64,000 bases of DNA from Pomphorhynchus laevis (lineage: Eukaryota > Acanthocephala > Palaeacanthocephala > Echinorhynchida > Pomphorhynchidae), in assembly GCA_012934845.2 (NCBI GenBank), contig WNNJ02003156.1, forward strand, positions 1 to 64,000, read 5' to 3'. The notes under the pieces were generated by a model. It saw nothing but the letters and a program-made list of their open reading frames with translations. It was not told the origin of the DNA and ran no database searches. A program made the position numbers and the translations under genes. Shown piece after piece: positions 43,281-54,899 of this stretch. Position 1 is the stretch's first letter. Every line of letters begins with the position of its first letter.

Positions 43281-43360
43281 TAAGTAGAGTAAGTACAGTG
43301 TGCTTAACCCGTTGGTGCCCGAGGACGAATGACTCACCGTATTTGATGACGTATGTGATG
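43279..43360 (-). pseudogene. RLE element family 2, second copy, right part
   Basis: GTTAAGTAGAGTAAGTACAG ... CCCGAGGACGAA matches 34,079-34,130 (SSSGTDGLSALYLLDL region) and continues the copy broken off at 40,520. Similarity stops at about 43,330. Confidence 0.75.
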
Positions 43361-43380
43361 ACATTACGTATTTTAAAAAA

Positions 43381-44339
43381 ATATTTTGTTATTATTTTTA
43401 ATATTTGATCAATTCTTATAATCAATTGATTGATTGAAATATAATTATATAAGCATAAATAATTGTTTTGATTATTTAAATTGTGTAATAATTTTAATTA
43501 TTTCCCACTTTAAGTGAAAAAATTATTGCATAAATGCTTTTAGGTTTTCTATAACTTTTTAGTTAGGTCGCATCTTGAATATTTCATACAAGCGTGCTCT
43601 ATAATAAAATTCGAGATTTCTTTTCGAGATGGCGTTCATCTGTTTTGTTCTAAATTGTTTCCATGTAGCAAACTAGTATAAAAATCATTTGATGTGTCTT
43701 GGGTTTAGGCTCTAGTATCTTGATATTCTCTTAACGTGGTTTATCGTACACAGCAGGGTATTGTATTTTGTTTTTTTTTATATTTAAGAGGACGACGCCA
43801 AGAGATCATATACTGCCTATTTATATGCAAGATCATGGATTAGTCAAAACTTATAAGCGGTTGTCTCACCGACTTCTGAATATTTATAATTGTTTATCGG
43901 ATAAAGTTACCACCGTCTTTACTGATAAACTTTTAAACGAGAACTTGAATTGAGGATGGATTTGATTTGTTGATAGATTCGAGTTGTTGGTGTCGATTTT
44001 TCATTTGTTGTTTTGTATTAAATCGGACAAAACAGCAGCAATACTATGCTTTGTAATTAATAAAAAAAAGTCGACATTGAAGTAGGATGCATTACTTTAT
44101 TGTTTAATATCGATCAAATAGAATAAAAAAGCCAAATGGAATAGTAATAGTTTAATTCATAAATTTCAGTTAAAATTAGTTTGTAGTTAATAAAAAAATC
44201 AATATTTTGTTATTATTTTTAATATTTGATCAATTCTTATAATCAATTGATTTATTGAAATATAATAATACAAGCATAAATAATTGAATTGATTATTTAA
44301 ATTGTGTAATAATTTTAATTATTTCCCACTTCAAGTGAA
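43381..44339. repeat. 138-bp direct repeat flanking a 680-bp spacer
   Basis: The block starting ATATTTTGTTATTATTTTTA and ending TTTCCCACTTxAAGTGAA occurs at 43,381-43,518 and 44,202-44,339 with about eight differences. The spacer holds a LINE 3' remnant. No primer-binding site, polypurine tract or other LTR-element feature was seen. Confidence 0.8.
43540..43970 (+). pseudogene. CR1-like LINE C-terminal remnant
   Basis: Plus-strand pieces VRSHLEYFIQ-like (near 43,565) and LVKTYKRLSHRLLNIYNCLS with FTDKLLNENLN (43,830-43,950) match the C-terminus of the LINE at 40,629 (TRLSRRVVNVWNSLPEYV). Frames shift; only the last ~140 codons are left, followed by a stop at 43,951. Confidence 0.65.
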
Positions 44340-44619
44340 TTATTAATTAATTACTACTTATGTAATTATTAGTAATCAATTACACAATCAGTTACACAAT
44401 TACTTTTTGAATATTTACATTACTGTGATCAATGCATCCACGAACGATTTAATATCCGTGTGCTTTTGAAAAAACCAGGTCCTTGTACGAAGGATTCAAC
44501 TTTTTTGTCGGATATTATTTTTCCGTATCACAAACCACTAAATTTCTTCAAGGAATTTTCCATTATTGGCAACACATCTTCAATAGGATAGAAATCTTGA
44601 TAGGATAGAAATTTCGAGT

Positions 44620-45500
44620 AGGCATACAGGAATACTATTGAACGTCTCTAAGTGCGCTCATCTTCATTTTGGGTATAGTTCTGTATCTGCCCAATATACT
44701 ATAGGATCTCAAATAATAAATTGTGTATCTCATGTACGAGACCTTGGTATCATAACTCATTCTTCCTTGAAGTCTAGAATGGACACTGAAAGTAGACACT
44801 CGTCTGCCAGAAGAATGCTGAACTTGATTAAAAAACTGCTTCAAGTTTGTGTCACCCACATGTTTTAGAATTTTATTTAATGCACTTGTAAAACCACATA
44901 TTGAATTCGCGATACAATCCAGTTTTCCAACGTCCAAAAAAGAGTTGAATGACTTAGAAAATATTCTTCGTCGTGTCAGCAAACTGTGTTCGAGTTGTTC
45001 TCATATGAGTTATCGCGACAGACTTAAAACTCTGAGTATGATGACTGTGCACCAAAGACTGTACATACTAGATATGTTAGTAATGTGGCATATCGCAAAC
45101 GGTTCGGATGGATATCCTACCCATTCGGTGGTTATCAACGATAGACGATGCCACATAGGTCATCCCCTGTTGTTGAGGATATCGTCCCATGGTCGCAGTT
45201 CACGGTTGGATCGATTGTCTCATCGTTGTGCAAATGCTTGGAATCGACTACCGTCGGAAATCGTGATTGCCACAGACGTTAAGACATTCAAGACTGCTCT
45301 CGTAAATTGGACGATAAACGGCGGGAATAAAGATTACCCCTTTTATTGAAATTTTTATGTTGATTTTGGTGTACGTAATGATGTTTTCTTGTGATCGAGC
45401 GAAACGGCTTTATAGCTAATGCTTGCTTGTAATAATAATGTAGTGATTTATTAAAGCCACTCAGCCTTTCGGCTTGAGCATATAAAAAAGATTATAAGAT
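44620..45500 (+). pseudogene. CR1-like LINE, 3' third of ORF2 and 3' UTR
   Basis: The copy starts abruptly after the RT catalytic motif with LNVSKCAHLHFGYSS and VRDLGIITHSSLKSRMD (44,638-44,868), shifts frame once near 44,850, and continues as CFRILFNALVKPHIEFAIQS, LCSSCSHMSYRDRLKTLSMM and RLSHRCANAWNRLPSEIV to the stop at 45,349. The UTR ends with a neat hairpin (CTCAGCCTTTCGGCTTGAG, 45,460-45,478). It resembles the fragment at 8,640-8,800 more than the LINE at 40,629, so two CR1-like lineages are present. Confidence 0.8.
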
Positions 45501-45599
45501 AACAAATAAAGTCAGAACAGTTTCTCAAATTGTTTGTACGTGACACAGGTACGCATCGTCAGCCGAAATAAGCCTATAAGCCTACCCCCACTTCAGCGT

Positions 45600-48367
45600 A
45601 TCTATTGTTTTTAAAGATAAACAAGACAAATGAGCACAGGAAAATACATGTTAGAGTGATGAGCGTGCTGTGTTGCAAAAACAGCATACACAAGTTGATG
45701 ATCGTTCATGTATGATTCTTCCTGTTTTACAGAACTTAAGGTAATATCCGTCAGCGAAGCTCTCCATATTAAAGTGTGCTTACTTGCGAGAGGGCTACGC
45801 CAAGCTGTTTGAAGAAAAACAGGAGTCTGATATATATCCTGATCAAGTTTAAGTACTTTGCCGTAGAAGAAATTTAGATTTTTAAGAAAACCATCAGTCA
45901 AAGGAAGATTTATCTCTTTCTGCAATGAAACTGATAAAGGAGGCAGCCTTGCTGGAACTTGAACAGCCGTGGATGAAGTTTTTGGAGATACGCCTACCTA
46001 TTTTTTATAAATCTTGACAGGCACTTATCTAACTGGTAAAAGTTTTCTGAAGTCAAGTCTACCCAGATACAAGCTAGTCCATATTGTAGTCTTAGAAGCA
46101 GCATTATATAAAAATATCGTAACCCAGCCTCAAAAGATAATTTGCCTAGTTCGGACAGTCCAGATGTTGCCTTCACATTTTTATCACATTTAAGTTCAAA
46201 ATGTTGAGAGAAAGACCGTCTAGATGTGATTAACATTCCGAGATACAGATACTTCGATTCAAAATCGATCAGAGCGTCTTGTTAGCATAGAATGTCCGAT
46301 CGACTTAGTCGACCTCCTCTTCGGAACTTAATTACCTTAGACTTTTTACGGTTCACTTGAATATGATTAGTAAAACAGAACGCTGATAGCGAGTATAAAG
46401 CTACTTGGGCATTAGAAATAGATTTGGAAATAATAGCAAGATCGTCTGCATATAATACATGAAATATCTAAAAGATTGTGGCTTGGACTGCAAGGAATAT
46501 CATTAATGAAGAAACTGAATAACAAAGGACTTAAAGGGTCACCCTGAAGGACACCACGATTGGCAAGAAACTCATTCGAATAATTTATGCCTTTAAAAAT
46601 GCGAAGAACGTTTGGTTGCAAAATAGAATTCAATAAATAAAGAATAGGACCGCCTAAACCTACACTACGCGCTAACTTTTCCTAGAGAAGTTTTCTATCA
46701 ACTGAATCGAAAGCTTTTTGGAAATCAATAAAAATAACATAAATAGATAGATGTTGTTGAAATGCGTCTATTACAGATCGTCTAACAGTGTTTATTGCAT
46801 CTGTCGTTGATCTATTAGGTCGAAAACCATACTGCTCTTATGGGAGAGAATCATGACAATGTTGAATTAAACTAGAAACAATAAGACGTGTTTAAAATTA
46901 ATTGCAATGATTCAGAAGTGTAATTCCACGATAGGAGTTTTCTGATTCTGGGTCGCCTTTACCTTTATAAAGTACTTTGATAATACCATCTCTCCAACCA
47001 CATGGAAATGGAGCAGTTAATAAAAGACAATTAAAGAAGTCCAAAAATGAGCAAGACAGAAGAAAGATTGTTTAATTTGCTCGACACAAAGAAGATCGGA
47101 TCCCGCAGCTTTACAAGGAGCCATATTGCGAAGAGCTATTGACAGCTCATTAACCGAGAATAACTTGTTTAGCGGATCAACGTTTAACGGTACAAATGAA
47201 TATATTGAGATTGATGACAAATCCACAAAGTCTGGATCGTAGAGTAACGTGGAAAAGTGTGTAAACCACTTAAAGAGAGGAATGCGAGAACTTAGGTGAT
47301 TCTTATTATCAGAGATCTTCCACGGCTTCTTTTCAGCTTTTTCCAGAAGCTTTATTTCGTCATTAAGCTTGACACCTTCTCTAAATTTCTCTATTAATAT
47401 ACAGTACTCTCTTCGAAGCCTTACATAATTTGGACGCACTGAAGGCTCGTAGCGCAACTCCCGAGACAATTGCAAAATATAATTCTTTAACATTTTTAAA
47501 TGCAGTGGCTTAGCCGAAACCTTATGGTTAGGAAATCGACAACCATTTTTTGCAAGCAGATAGTAGCGTAGATCTAACACAAGAGAAACTATCAGGAAGG
47601 TTTCCTTCGTGAAGGAGCAATAAAGCTCTTGAAACTAGATTACAATCGATTAAAAATTGCTTAATATGTCTGCTTAAGATAGCTGTGGATTTAGTTTGCT
47701 GAATGGGTGCATCAATACATTTAATTATGCAAAAGACGCTTATGTTTTCGCCTCAATGACCATTCTGAAGAAAGTTTCAGATGGACATCGTGAATGCCCA
47801 CATTCGAAAAACCTATATCTAAACAACTTCTGCGTTGTAAGCCTCCTAGGACCAGCCTTCTTCGGGAACGAATAGAAACATATTTCTGGATAGAAAGAAA
47901 TTAGCAACTTGTTCTAACATTATGTAAAGGTACTGAGAAGTGAGCGTTAAACTCCCCTGCAACAATGAGAGGATAATCAATTGGGATATCTTCGAGAAGC
48001 TTAGACAGTTCATCAATTATATCAGTTCCCGAGAAGGAAGGACGAAAATAGCATCCCACTATAGTAAACTGAGGGGTAGTTATGCATATAGAGTTGTCTG
48101 AATAACTGGTAGACCATGCAACAAAACGGTGACTTAAAGCAATGGTCAGATTTCTAATTGGATACCTCTCTGTCCCAATAAAGCTGGAATATCAAAACTG
48201 TAAAAATCCGGTAGGAGGGATACTGGAGATGAATAAAAAGTTTCATTTAAAATTAGAAAATCAAAACAAAAAAACCAAGATTTTATTCCCTCATTAAGGA
48301 GACTTTGCAAGCCTTCGACATTAAAGATTAGCAATTTCAAGATTGCGTACTGACTCTCAATGAACAT
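45600..48367 (-). pseudogene. APE-type LINE ORF2 (clade uncertain), endonuclease to C-terminus, decayed
   Basis: Right to left: AILKLLIFNVEGLQSLLNEG and FDFLILNETFYSSPVSLLPD (48,200-48,340, endonuclease start), YPLIVAGEFNAHFSV (47,930-47,980, GxFNAH block), a linker (47,300-47,580), RT start SIALRNMAPCKAAGSDLL (47,080-47,140), YRGITLLNHCN, EQYGFRPNRSTTDAINTVRR, YVIFIDFQKAFDSVDRKLL (A), GVLQGDPLSPLLFSFFINDI (B, 46,500-46,560), VLYADDLAIISKS (C, 46,430-46,465 in another frame), then thumb and C-terminal pieces (45,994-46,236; 45,611-45,925). Motifs are complete but at least four frame changes occur. It differs from the L2, CR1 and RTE copies here. Its 5' end abuts the RLE fragment at 48,372. 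Confidence 0.75.
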
Positions 48368-48371
48368 GGAG

Positions 48372-48930
48372 ACTTCATTCTCTGATAGTCATATGGGGGC
48401 AGCAACCGATAAAGCATCTGGAACTTTTTCGTTGTGTTGCTGTTTTAATAATAAACGATCTATGATAATAATATCTCGAACTATACTATGCCCAATCGTG
48501 GGGAGTCCCCCAGTTGGACAGGACAGTGCATGTGACATGCTCAATGTCTCTCCACATGAGCACACGGTGAAGCTGTCTGACGGCAGACTGTTATATCGCA
48601 CTGATATCGCGTCTCGAAACTCTCTGCAGCTCATTCAACTTTCTTTATCGTTCAGATAGGGCATACGTAGCCATGATGATGCACCCTTCTCACTGGCAAA
48701 TTTCAACGCGACTCTAACTTCAGGAGATAGCTTGTCTTGCAGAGTACTCAACTTTTTCTTTACCTTGATACTTTCTTCATCTCTTAAAGATTTAAATATA
48801 GAATGTTCCGCTTCAAAACATTCTTCAGCACTTCTGCCTGTCAGAAATGGCTGACAAATTCTGAGTGACCTCGAGTATTCCAGTGCTGTGTCAATAGTAG
48901 AGTCGCCGATTCAGAGTCCTCCATCTGTGT
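48372..48930 (-). pseudogene. RLE-type retroelement (family 1) fragment with CCHC knuckle
   Basis: Right to left: EYSRSLRICQPFLTGRSAEE-like sequence, VRVALKFASEKGASSWLRM (48,670-48,720), FRDAISVRYNSLPSDSF, VCSCGETLSMSHALSCPTGG and LPTIGHSIVRDII (48,480-48,570). The blocks parallel GASSWLSSLPL, FSDALAGRYGW and CICSSEMTINHAFSCKTGAL of the intact protein at 56.5-59.5 kb. The nuclease core is lost at the left, where the APE-type LINE begins. The 20-mer TGTTTTAATAATAAACGATC occurs inside it (48,441) and again at its right edge (48,931). Confidence 0.75.
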
Positions 48931-49265
48931 TGTTTTAATAATAAACGATCATCTATATTAAATTTATCTGCTCGCGAATGGTGGGATGATACTATTGTGA
49001 GCGGTGGATTTGTTAATCTTCAGTACTTTTACTGTAGTAAGACATTTAACCACGTTACCGACAACTTTTTCACATTCACTGAGTAGGCCTCTATCATACT
49101 ATTTTAAACTTAGTATATGGATTTTTTTATTTAAATTACGTTCGGTTTTTGAGTTGGTAATCGTTTGTCATCTCATCGTCGAATATCTCCTGGTATCTCT
49201 CATGTATTAAGGCCACTGTGGTTTGATTTATTCTTCTACACTATTTAATTAACAGTAAATACCAT
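48931..49265. other. Junction region, nothing recognised
   Basis: AT-rich sequence between the RLE fragment and the L2 3' end. It begins with the repeated 20-mer at 48,931-48,950. No gene was seen. Confidence 0.4.
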
Positions 49266-49269
49266 GTTC

Positions 49270-49960
49270 ATTGCTATATGTTGGCATACGTCAATCACAA
49301 TGATCATTCGATCATTCTCCCCAATCGTTAACAATATGATTTAGGTTTTCACATAGACAATTTCCTTTCCCTCAAACCTTTTGTTCATGACAAAGTTTGC
49401 GTTTCTTATTTCTTCGTGACCTCCGTCGCATTCGTAGGATGATCGACTTCAGCTCTTATCTCGTTCTTATAGCGTATTTCCTATTTACCAGAATCGATTA
49501 TTGCCTGTGCTTATTTACCAACTCTTCCAATTCTGCGCTTTTACTTCTCCAACGTATCATAAACTCTGCTGCTCGTGTCCTCTTGCGCCTTCGCCACTTC
49601 GACCATATCTCCCATAAACTTTTCTTTCAATATTGACCCACAATTAAGCATCGTGTTCAATTTTGTTTGCTTTTTGTTACCTTTCGTCTTCTATTTTGTC
49701 ATTTACCATCCTACTTACACCTTGCCTATCTTGATGATTCGCTCTCTACCTTGAATCTACGATCAAGTAATTCTCTACTTCTCCACGTCCATCCGCACTC
49801 AACCAACTATGGCCTCTGCGATTTTACCGTCGCTGCTTCACTTGCCTAGAATTCTTTGCCAGCATACATCCGTTCTTCCTATAGGCATTGTGACAAAAAT
49901 TATATCAATTGATTTTTCCTAAATCACATTTATATTTGTCCTTTGCATTTAATATTTTAA
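49270..49960 (+). pseudogene. L2-like LINE 3' end
   Basis: Plus-strand pieces LSLKPFVHDKVC, RRMIDFSSYLVLIAY, FTRIDYCLCLFTNSSNS, RIINSAARVLLRLRHFDHIS and RSSNSLLLHVHPHSTNYGL match the ORF2 C-terminus of the copies at 20.9 and 36.9 kb. Two or more frameshifts separate them. The 5' side is truncated within the RT/thumb; the tail is not clear. Confidence 0.75.
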
Positions 49961-52200
49961 ATACGCAAATACCAGAATAATTTTAAAGAGCGTTAATCAT
50001 ATATGGGAAACCGATGGATCTTATACCGGATCTCCTGTCCGAGCATTTTAATCAGGCCCTTCGCTAAAACTTGGAGGCCAATAAATACAGATAAATCAAG
50101 TTTATTTCGGCTTATTATGCCATCAAGTAAGACCATGTTGAAAATATGACTTAGTTGTGTCCAAGCTGCTTATCAATGGCTTAAGTATTATCAACACTAT
50201 TTTTATCTGCAATTAAGACAACATTATCCGGTATTTTATTGTTATTATGATATTCGGTAAATGGTTATTGATTTTTCCTAAATCATTTTTTATTTGTTCT
50301 TTGTATTTAATTATTAACCATTCTTTTAACCATTTATTTTTAACCATATGATGAACGCAAATATTAAAATAATTTTGAATAGCCTGTTGTTATTGACGTG
50401 AATTAAACACGATTTTTCCACGATGAAATCTCGGTTCCATTTTTATGGATTAATTGGCACTAGTTTCATCTGAAATTAAACTTGACGATATTTATTTTAT
50501 AGTTTTATTTTATCTTCTTCATGATTATCAATCTTTCCATCTTCAATTCCATCAGAAGATAAGACTAAAAATATCAGACTAAAATCTTGATCTAGAATAA
50601 ATATCTTTTTAAATAATCTTGATCTTTTCGATAAGACGTAATGATCATAGCGATATAATCGTTTCATTTAAAAGAACTTTAAAAAACACTCATTTAATCT
50701 TTACTCGTTTTGAAAAGTAATAATACATATATATACGTATTATATATACATACATATTATATACGCTTTTTTTTATAGCATTCACATATGATAAGAGCAA
50801 TTTTATTTCAATTTTTTTATACCTATTACATAATGTTAATCATTCGAATCAATTATATAATATATTAAAAGACATTTTGCAAATTGGACATTTCCATTCG
50901 ACTAGGACAGGTTGAGTGGAGTGGGTAGCGTCAGACTGAGGAGGCACATCCTCGGCAAGATGCGGGTCACGTATCATATGTGGGTATGACCATTCAACGG
51001 CGGTTGATGATTTTGTCACGAATCTGGTGTTACTTTGCTGCTTATCTACGTAGTCTGCCTTGTGGACTTTGTTATGTCCTTCGTGGATTCGTCGATGTGG
51101 TGTTCACTTAAAGTTGTTGAATGAGATTTCGCACTTGTAATTGTTGAAACACTTGTAATCGTTGTTGATGGATATTACGCACTGTTAAATCGTTGTAATC
51201 GATGTAATTATATATTATAATATATAATATAATATATAATATATTATATTTATATAATATATTAAAATATATTTTTATCTAAAAATATTTTTAATATTCT
51301 TAGCATTTTGATGTTATTTTCTTCTATCTTGTACCTAAATTTAAAAATCTCCTAAATTTAATAAGTTCATATCATGATTTAATTGTTATAACAAATGTTC
51401 GGATCAGGTAAAAAGTTCTAGAACAATAACTGTTTTAAAATAAAATAAGTATAATATATTTCAAGGATACTGCTAGTCACATATTTGACAAGCCTACGCA
51501 ACTGTGTCCAAGCACACTATTCAGTTCGCAGTTAGTAAGTACACTGCCAGTGACGGAAAAATTAAAATTAAATAGTGGATTCTTCATATATCATTGCAGT
51601 ATACCTCAAATGATGCTAAAACGCATGATTCCAGTATCTGCCGTTTTGTTATTATTACAAACCATCGAATATTATCAACTAATGGATGATTTGATGAGTC
51701 GTAATAGCAACGAAGGGGTAGCTATTTAAATCGTACGTGTCCACTTCATCTCTCGTCTACTACAATGAAATAACTTTATATTCGATAACGAAACTATTGA
51801 AATAAAAAATGTATATTGAAATGAAATAAACCATAAGCCGATGTATCTCTTTGCAAAGATAATGTTGTTTTGTGATAAGATTGATTGTGTTAGAAATATT
51901 CTGGAATAAATTTAGTTTCTTTACAGAAAGATAGTAATTTAATACAAGCCGTAATTAATACAAGCCAAATCATAAAGCAACTTACCTTGTTTGAGGTAAC
52001 AAAGAACACTTTTAGGATTTCGTACGATTTTCATTTACCATAACATTTATATACATTTTGAATCACCTACTGAATGATTTGGAATATACATTTTGAATAT
52101 ACATTTTGAATCACCTACCGATTCATTCTACTTGTTTTATAGAGAGAGACCTTTTGAATTACTGCTATAAGAATCAATTAAGCAATAATAATTAACTATA
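49961..52200. other. AT-rich stretch with one small Cys-containing open frame
   Basis: No known element dominates. Between 50,865 and 51,092 the minus strand is open for about 75 codons with better base balance (VDKQQSNTRFVTKSSTAVEW, then EWKCPICKMSF); see findings. (TATAAT)n sequence lies at 51,205-51,275. No other gene was seen. Confidence 0.4.
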
Positions 52201-52204
52201 ATAA

Positions 52205-52810
52205 TTTTATTATGGGTGACTTTCTATTCTTTTAATGTTGGCTGACAATCACTCGACTCGTCTGCTTTATCGGCATTTAGATTTAATGAAAGACTTTTCT
52301 TATTACATTTTGCAAATTTAATTGAAATCATTTCTGATTTTTAAATTAAATCAGAATTGGTAGAAAAAGGTACAACCTTCATTTTAAAAACCTACCTATT
52401 TTTGCAATTAATTGCAATTTTTAAACTAGTAATTTATAGTTTATTTCCTAATTTTAAGTTGATATACCTGTGCAGTAATTGTTACCTAGGTGTCACGTTT
52501 CGATCCTTTTAATTTGAAATCAGAAATGATTTCGATTTAATTTGCAAGATGTAATAAGAAAAATCTTTCATTAAATCTAAATGCCAATAAAGCAGACGAG
52601 TCGAGTGATCGTCAGCCAACATTAAAAAGATCGATACGTGAAATGGAGGTATTCAATTAGTAGCGGATGAGGTCCACCAATACTGAAATTTAGCGTACTG
52701 CTGTTGGCTTATAGAGAGAGGTTTGAAGCAGTGTATAGGATAAAAGAGGTCATCAAAATTTCAATTAATGTAATTGTTGCAATATTAACTAATTCTTAAA
52801 TGCAATATTA
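52205..52810. repeat. Interspersed repeat A, inverted pair
   Basis: A plus copy (52,205-52,500: ATCACTCGACTCGTCTGCTT, TTGATATACCTGTGCAGTAA) is followed by a minus copy (52,500-52,810: AAGCAGACGAGTCGAGTGAT, GTACTGCTGTTGGC, GTCATCAAAATTTCAATT). The two face each other and both match the pair at 13,330-13,960. Confidence 0.7.
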
Positions 52811-52839
52811 ATGTAAGTGTTGATTAAAATTGTAATTAT

Positions 52840-53160
52840 GATTAGAGCCGAAACCTGATAATATAGCAGTCCCTCTGATAAACGTTAATCCTGATTATGA
52901 TGATACATGGTCTATTATTTATTAGTCCATTCATAAAAATTGATTTTTATTTTTAATTTAAATTTTAAATTTTAACTTCATAAATATAAATTAAAATGTC
53001 CTTTATTTAATTATTAATCATTTAATTATTTATTTTATATATCATTATTTTTAATTTATAAATAATACAAAATAAGTAGACTCAATTAGCTAATTTATTA
53101 ACTACTTGACATTTAAGTTTTTAAATAATAATTTTATATTTGTACTAAAAACTTGGTTAC
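52840..53160. repeat. MITE-like repeat 1, partial copy
   Basis: AGAGCCGAAACCTGATAATA, ATAGCAGTCCCTCTGAT and TTATTAGTCCATTCATAAAA match the right half of the copy at 53,395-53,710; the left half is missing. Confidence 0.65.
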
Positions 53161-53394
53161 AAAGGCTAAATCCGTTTCAATTACACACACTTCATGGTCA
53201 AGTTTTTCTGATGGATTAAGTTCAATACTAAAATTCATACCTTGTTCTTGGTTGTTTTCATTTAATCTCTATTGCTTTGCCGTATCAAATTGGTATAAAA
53301 TCTTAAATAATCATTTATTATTTATAATTATTTATCTTTATTTTTATTTAATAAAAATTAAATTATTTTTATTTATATAAATCAACAAAATAAT

Positions 53395-53710
53395 ATTAAA
53401 AATAAATTTTAAATCTTAAGCGGAAAATATTTATGGATATTTAATAAATAATATACTTTGTATTAGAATAAGATCTTAGATAATCAAGTTCAATAAGAGG
53501 AAATACGTCATTAGCGCGTATTTGGCCTCGCTGCTACGTTGGGTCGAGGAATATGGACTGAAACCTAATAACATATCAGTTCCTCCTTATGACCTCTAAT
53601 TGTTATTTTGATACAACGCATGTTATTTATTAGTCAATTCATAAAAATTGACTTTTTTAAATTCTAGCTTTGTATGAATATAAATTAAATAAAATCTTAT
53701 GTTTATTTAC
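53395..53710. repeat. MITE-like repeat 1, fullest copy
   Basis: Imperfect terminal inverted repeats: the left end (TTTATGGATATTTAATAAAT then TTGTATTAGAATAAGAT) pairs with the right end (ATTTTGATACAACGCATGTT then TTAGTCAATTCATAAA). The centre holds GAGGAAATACGTCATTAGC, CTGCTACGTTGGGT and CCTAATAACATATCAGTTCC, also partly self-complementary. No ORF is present. Confidence 0.75.
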
Positions 53711-53711
53711 T

Positions 53712-53898
53712 TATTTATTAGTGGAGAGAGTGAAGTAAAATATTTATTTAATCGAATTTTCAATAGCCTACTGATATCATCTTCAGGAGTAAGTGTTACA
53801 AAATATGTTTGTAACATTTACTCCTGAAGATGATAGCAGTAGGCTATTGCAAATTCGATTAAATAAATATTTTACTTCACTCTCTCCACTAATAAATA
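53712..53898. repeat. 187-bp near-perfect palindrome
   Basis: The arms 53,712-53,802 and 53,808-53,898 (91 bp each) differ at only three positions and are separated by ATATG. The right arm contains CTCCTGAAGATGATAGCAGT then AGGCTATTGCAAATTCG, related to sequence near 56,115 and to tails of Penelope-like elements. Confidence 0.95.
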
Positions 53899-54194
53899 AC
53901 CCAATATGAGTGGACAATCAATTTATAATATAATTATTTACTATTTATTATTGATTTTTATTTTAAATTCTAGCTTTGTATGAATATAAATTAAATAAAA
54001 TATCATAATTATTTACTATTTATTATAATTGTTTATTTTATTTATCATTATTTAAATATAAATTGTATTAAATTTTTTATAATTATTTTTTATATATAAT
54101 TATTTATCATTATTTTTTATTTATATTTAGTATAAAATACGTAAACTCAATTAGCTGATCTGATTTAGTCATAAAATCAGATCATAAAAATGGG

Positions 54195-54741
54195 TGTTTG
54201 ATTTGATATCAATCACTATGGGTGCCAATTTGTATGTATTTATAAGAAATGAACTATTTATATCAGATAATACAAATCTAAACTTGAATTAAAATAAAAG
54301 ATTAATTCTCAACATGTTACTAACTTTAGTAACATAGTAGTATATTAAAATTCAACTTGATATTTTTTTTAAATTTGAATGAGTCATTAATGACTTATCA
54401 ACACGTAACTAACGTAAGTAACAGAAAAGTATTTGGAAATATTTTTCAAAAATAAATGAAAATTACAACCTGTTTATTTAAATTATAAGCAGTTTGCAAT
54501 TTGCTGGAAATGATAGCAAGAGATATCGAAACATTGTGAATTTTTTGAATAAAACGATTCACTCCTTTCTTCGTTTTTACATAAAACTAATAAAATTAAA
54601 TATCAAGCAAAAATAAATACATGGAAAGAACATGTATTGATCTAATTTATGACATTAGAAATAAGTGCTTGATTTGATATCAATCAATATGGGTGCCAAT
54701 TTGTATGTATTTATAAGAAATGAACTATTTATATCAGATAA
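54195..54741. repeat. 75-bp direct repeat, two copies
   Basis: GTTTGATTTGATATCAATCA ... AACTATTTATATCAGATAA occurs at 54,195-54,270 and 54,668-54,741 almost unchanged. The 400-bp spacer is AT-rich with no ORF. Confidence 0.85.
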
Positions 54742-54899
54742 CTTAAATGATATCATACATTTTGTACTATTAATAAATTAAAAAAATTAAATATTAAAAT
54801 GAATTTTTATAACTCAGCATTTTATGGGCCGATTGTTAGATATCATACAATGTGTTTGAATTAAGATAGAGCCAAAATACAAAAATTTGTATTTTTATT

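Noticed and set aside
43381-44339. Direct repeats considered as LTRs of an old retroelement
   Set aside because: No primer-binding site, polypurine tract, TG...CA ends or pol-type coding sequence was seen between them; the spacer holds a LINE remnant.
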